This document shows, in pieces, positions 63,772-64,000 of a DNA stretch of 64,000 nucleotides. Source of the stretch: Nitrosomonas sp. HPC101 (GTDB taxonomy: Bacteria > Pseudomonadota > Gammaproteobacteria > Burkholderiales > Nitrosomonadaceae); assembly GCF_009833125.1 (NCBI RefSeq), contig NZ_QRCC01000017.1, positions 26,565-90,564 of the forward strand, given 5' to 3'. The notes below the pieces were generated by a model that did not search any database, was not told the origin of the DNA, and saw only the letters and a program-made list of their open reading frames with translations. The position numbers were made by a program, and so were the translations under genes. Positions within the stretch are counted from its first letter, which is position 1, and each line of letters opens with the position of its first letter.

Positions 63772-64000
63772 ATGAAGAAGACACGATATAGCGATGAGCA
63801 GATTGTCCGGATCCTGCGGGAGACGGACAAGGACACGGTAGTCGAAGTAGCCAAGCGTCACGGTGTGAGCGAGGCGACGATCTACATCTGGTGCAAGAAG
63901 TACGGCAGCATGGAGACCGACGAGGTCAAGCGCTTAAAGGGGCTGGAGGCCGAGAATGCACGGCAGCGTAAGCTGTTGGTTGATCGAGACCTTGAGATTG
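63772..64000 (+). CDS. IS3-family transposase OrfA (partial)
   Basis: 76 complete codons before the window ends; OrfA is usually about 85-100 aa. N-terminal MKKTRYSDEQIVRILRE and the helix-turn-helix EVAKRHGVSEATIYIWCKKYG bind the IS ends. The heptad-like LKGLEAENARQRKLLVDRDLEI is the leucine-zipper dimerisation segment. The sequence is typical of the IS407/IS511-like groups, where OrfB is produced by -1 frameshifting; OrfB lies outside. The GC content is clearly higher than that of the preceding 3 kb. Confidence 0.88.
   Translation, partial: MKKTRYSDEQIVRILRETDKDTVVEVAKRHGVSEATIYIWCKKYGSMETDEVKRLKGLEAENARQRKLLVDRDLEI

Larger units (their letters stand above)
63705..64000 (+). mobile_element. 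IS3-family insertion sequence, left end (continues beyond window)
   Basis: The left boundary is placed at TGACCTGACC near 63705 because the base composition rises sharply in GC after it and an IS3 OrfA begins at 63772. The exact terminal inverted repeat cannot be verified without the other end. The untranslated leader contains a hairpin covering the orfA ribosome site. Confidence 0.6.

Noticed and set aside
1..64000. CRISPR array or tRNA/rRNA genes
   Set aside because: No regularly spaced repeats of 25-40 bases and no T-loop type GGTTCGAATCC with matching acceptor stems were seen when reading both strands.

Overview
The window is a chromosomal segment of an ammonia-oxidising betaproteobacterium, almost certainly Nitrosomonas close to N. 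europaea/N. eutropha. The diagnostic gene is a stand-alone ammonia monooxygenase subunit C (amoC3 type) at 24954-25766. A CADD-type para-aminobenzoate synthase at 2801-3541 and a typically betaproteobacterial order of housekeeping genes agree with this. No tRNA, rRNA or CRISPR array was recognised.

Layout. 1-5.5 kb: one-carbon/folate block with metE (cut by the left edge) divergent from metR, the pABA synthase, glyA and nrdR. 5.9-17.5 kb: tyrS, a murein M23 peptidase, anmK, erpA, gloA, rubredoxin, thiD-thiE-hemL, mlaA, htpX, a rubredoxin-reductase-like flavoprotein and a YciI protein. 17.7-24.6 kb: a secreted parvulin, alr, an M16 protease divergent from ftsY-ftsE-ftsX, then ispD without ispF. 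24.9-30.9 kb: amoC3, tusA and an AttEFGH-type ABC exporter. 30.9-36.1 kb: a DUF488 gene, leuC-[42-aa entericidin-like lipoprotein]-leuD-leuB, and asd. 36.2-50.2 kb: the classic run fimV-truA-trpF-trpB-trpA-accD-folC-dedD(SPOR)-cvpA-purF-metZ, then ilvA. 50.6-57.0 kb: pilJ-chpA, the core of a type IV pilus chemosensory system without pilG/H/I beside it. 57-60 kb: glutathionyl-hydroquinone reductase, DoxX, EF-hand and cupin proteins. 60-64 kb: an accessory end with a PEP-CTERM VWA protein, a NYN-domain protein, an acetyltransferase flanked by attC-like integron sites, a small C2-like beta protein, and the left end of an IS3-family element running out of the window.

The most interesting region is the amoC3 control region (about 25767-26140). 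On the minus strand it reads: a sigma-E-like promoter, a perfect 5'-end hairpin, an undescribed 36-codon reading frame with a near-ideal Shine-Dalgarno, a second hairpin, then the amoC3 ribosome site. A canonical G-quadruplex motif lies upstream. The second most interesting is the attC-flanked gene at 62.1-62.8 kb. Both attC-like sites share the spacing TAAC-N6-TTGCAAC and are in the correct order and orientation for a gene cassette. A G10 run inside anmK, long perfect inverted repeats at 5567-5607 and 58816-58926, and a hairpin hiding the ribosome site of the IS transposase also deserve attention.

Limits: functions are assigned by reading the translated sequences and recalling family motifs. 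No database search, folding or alignment program was run.
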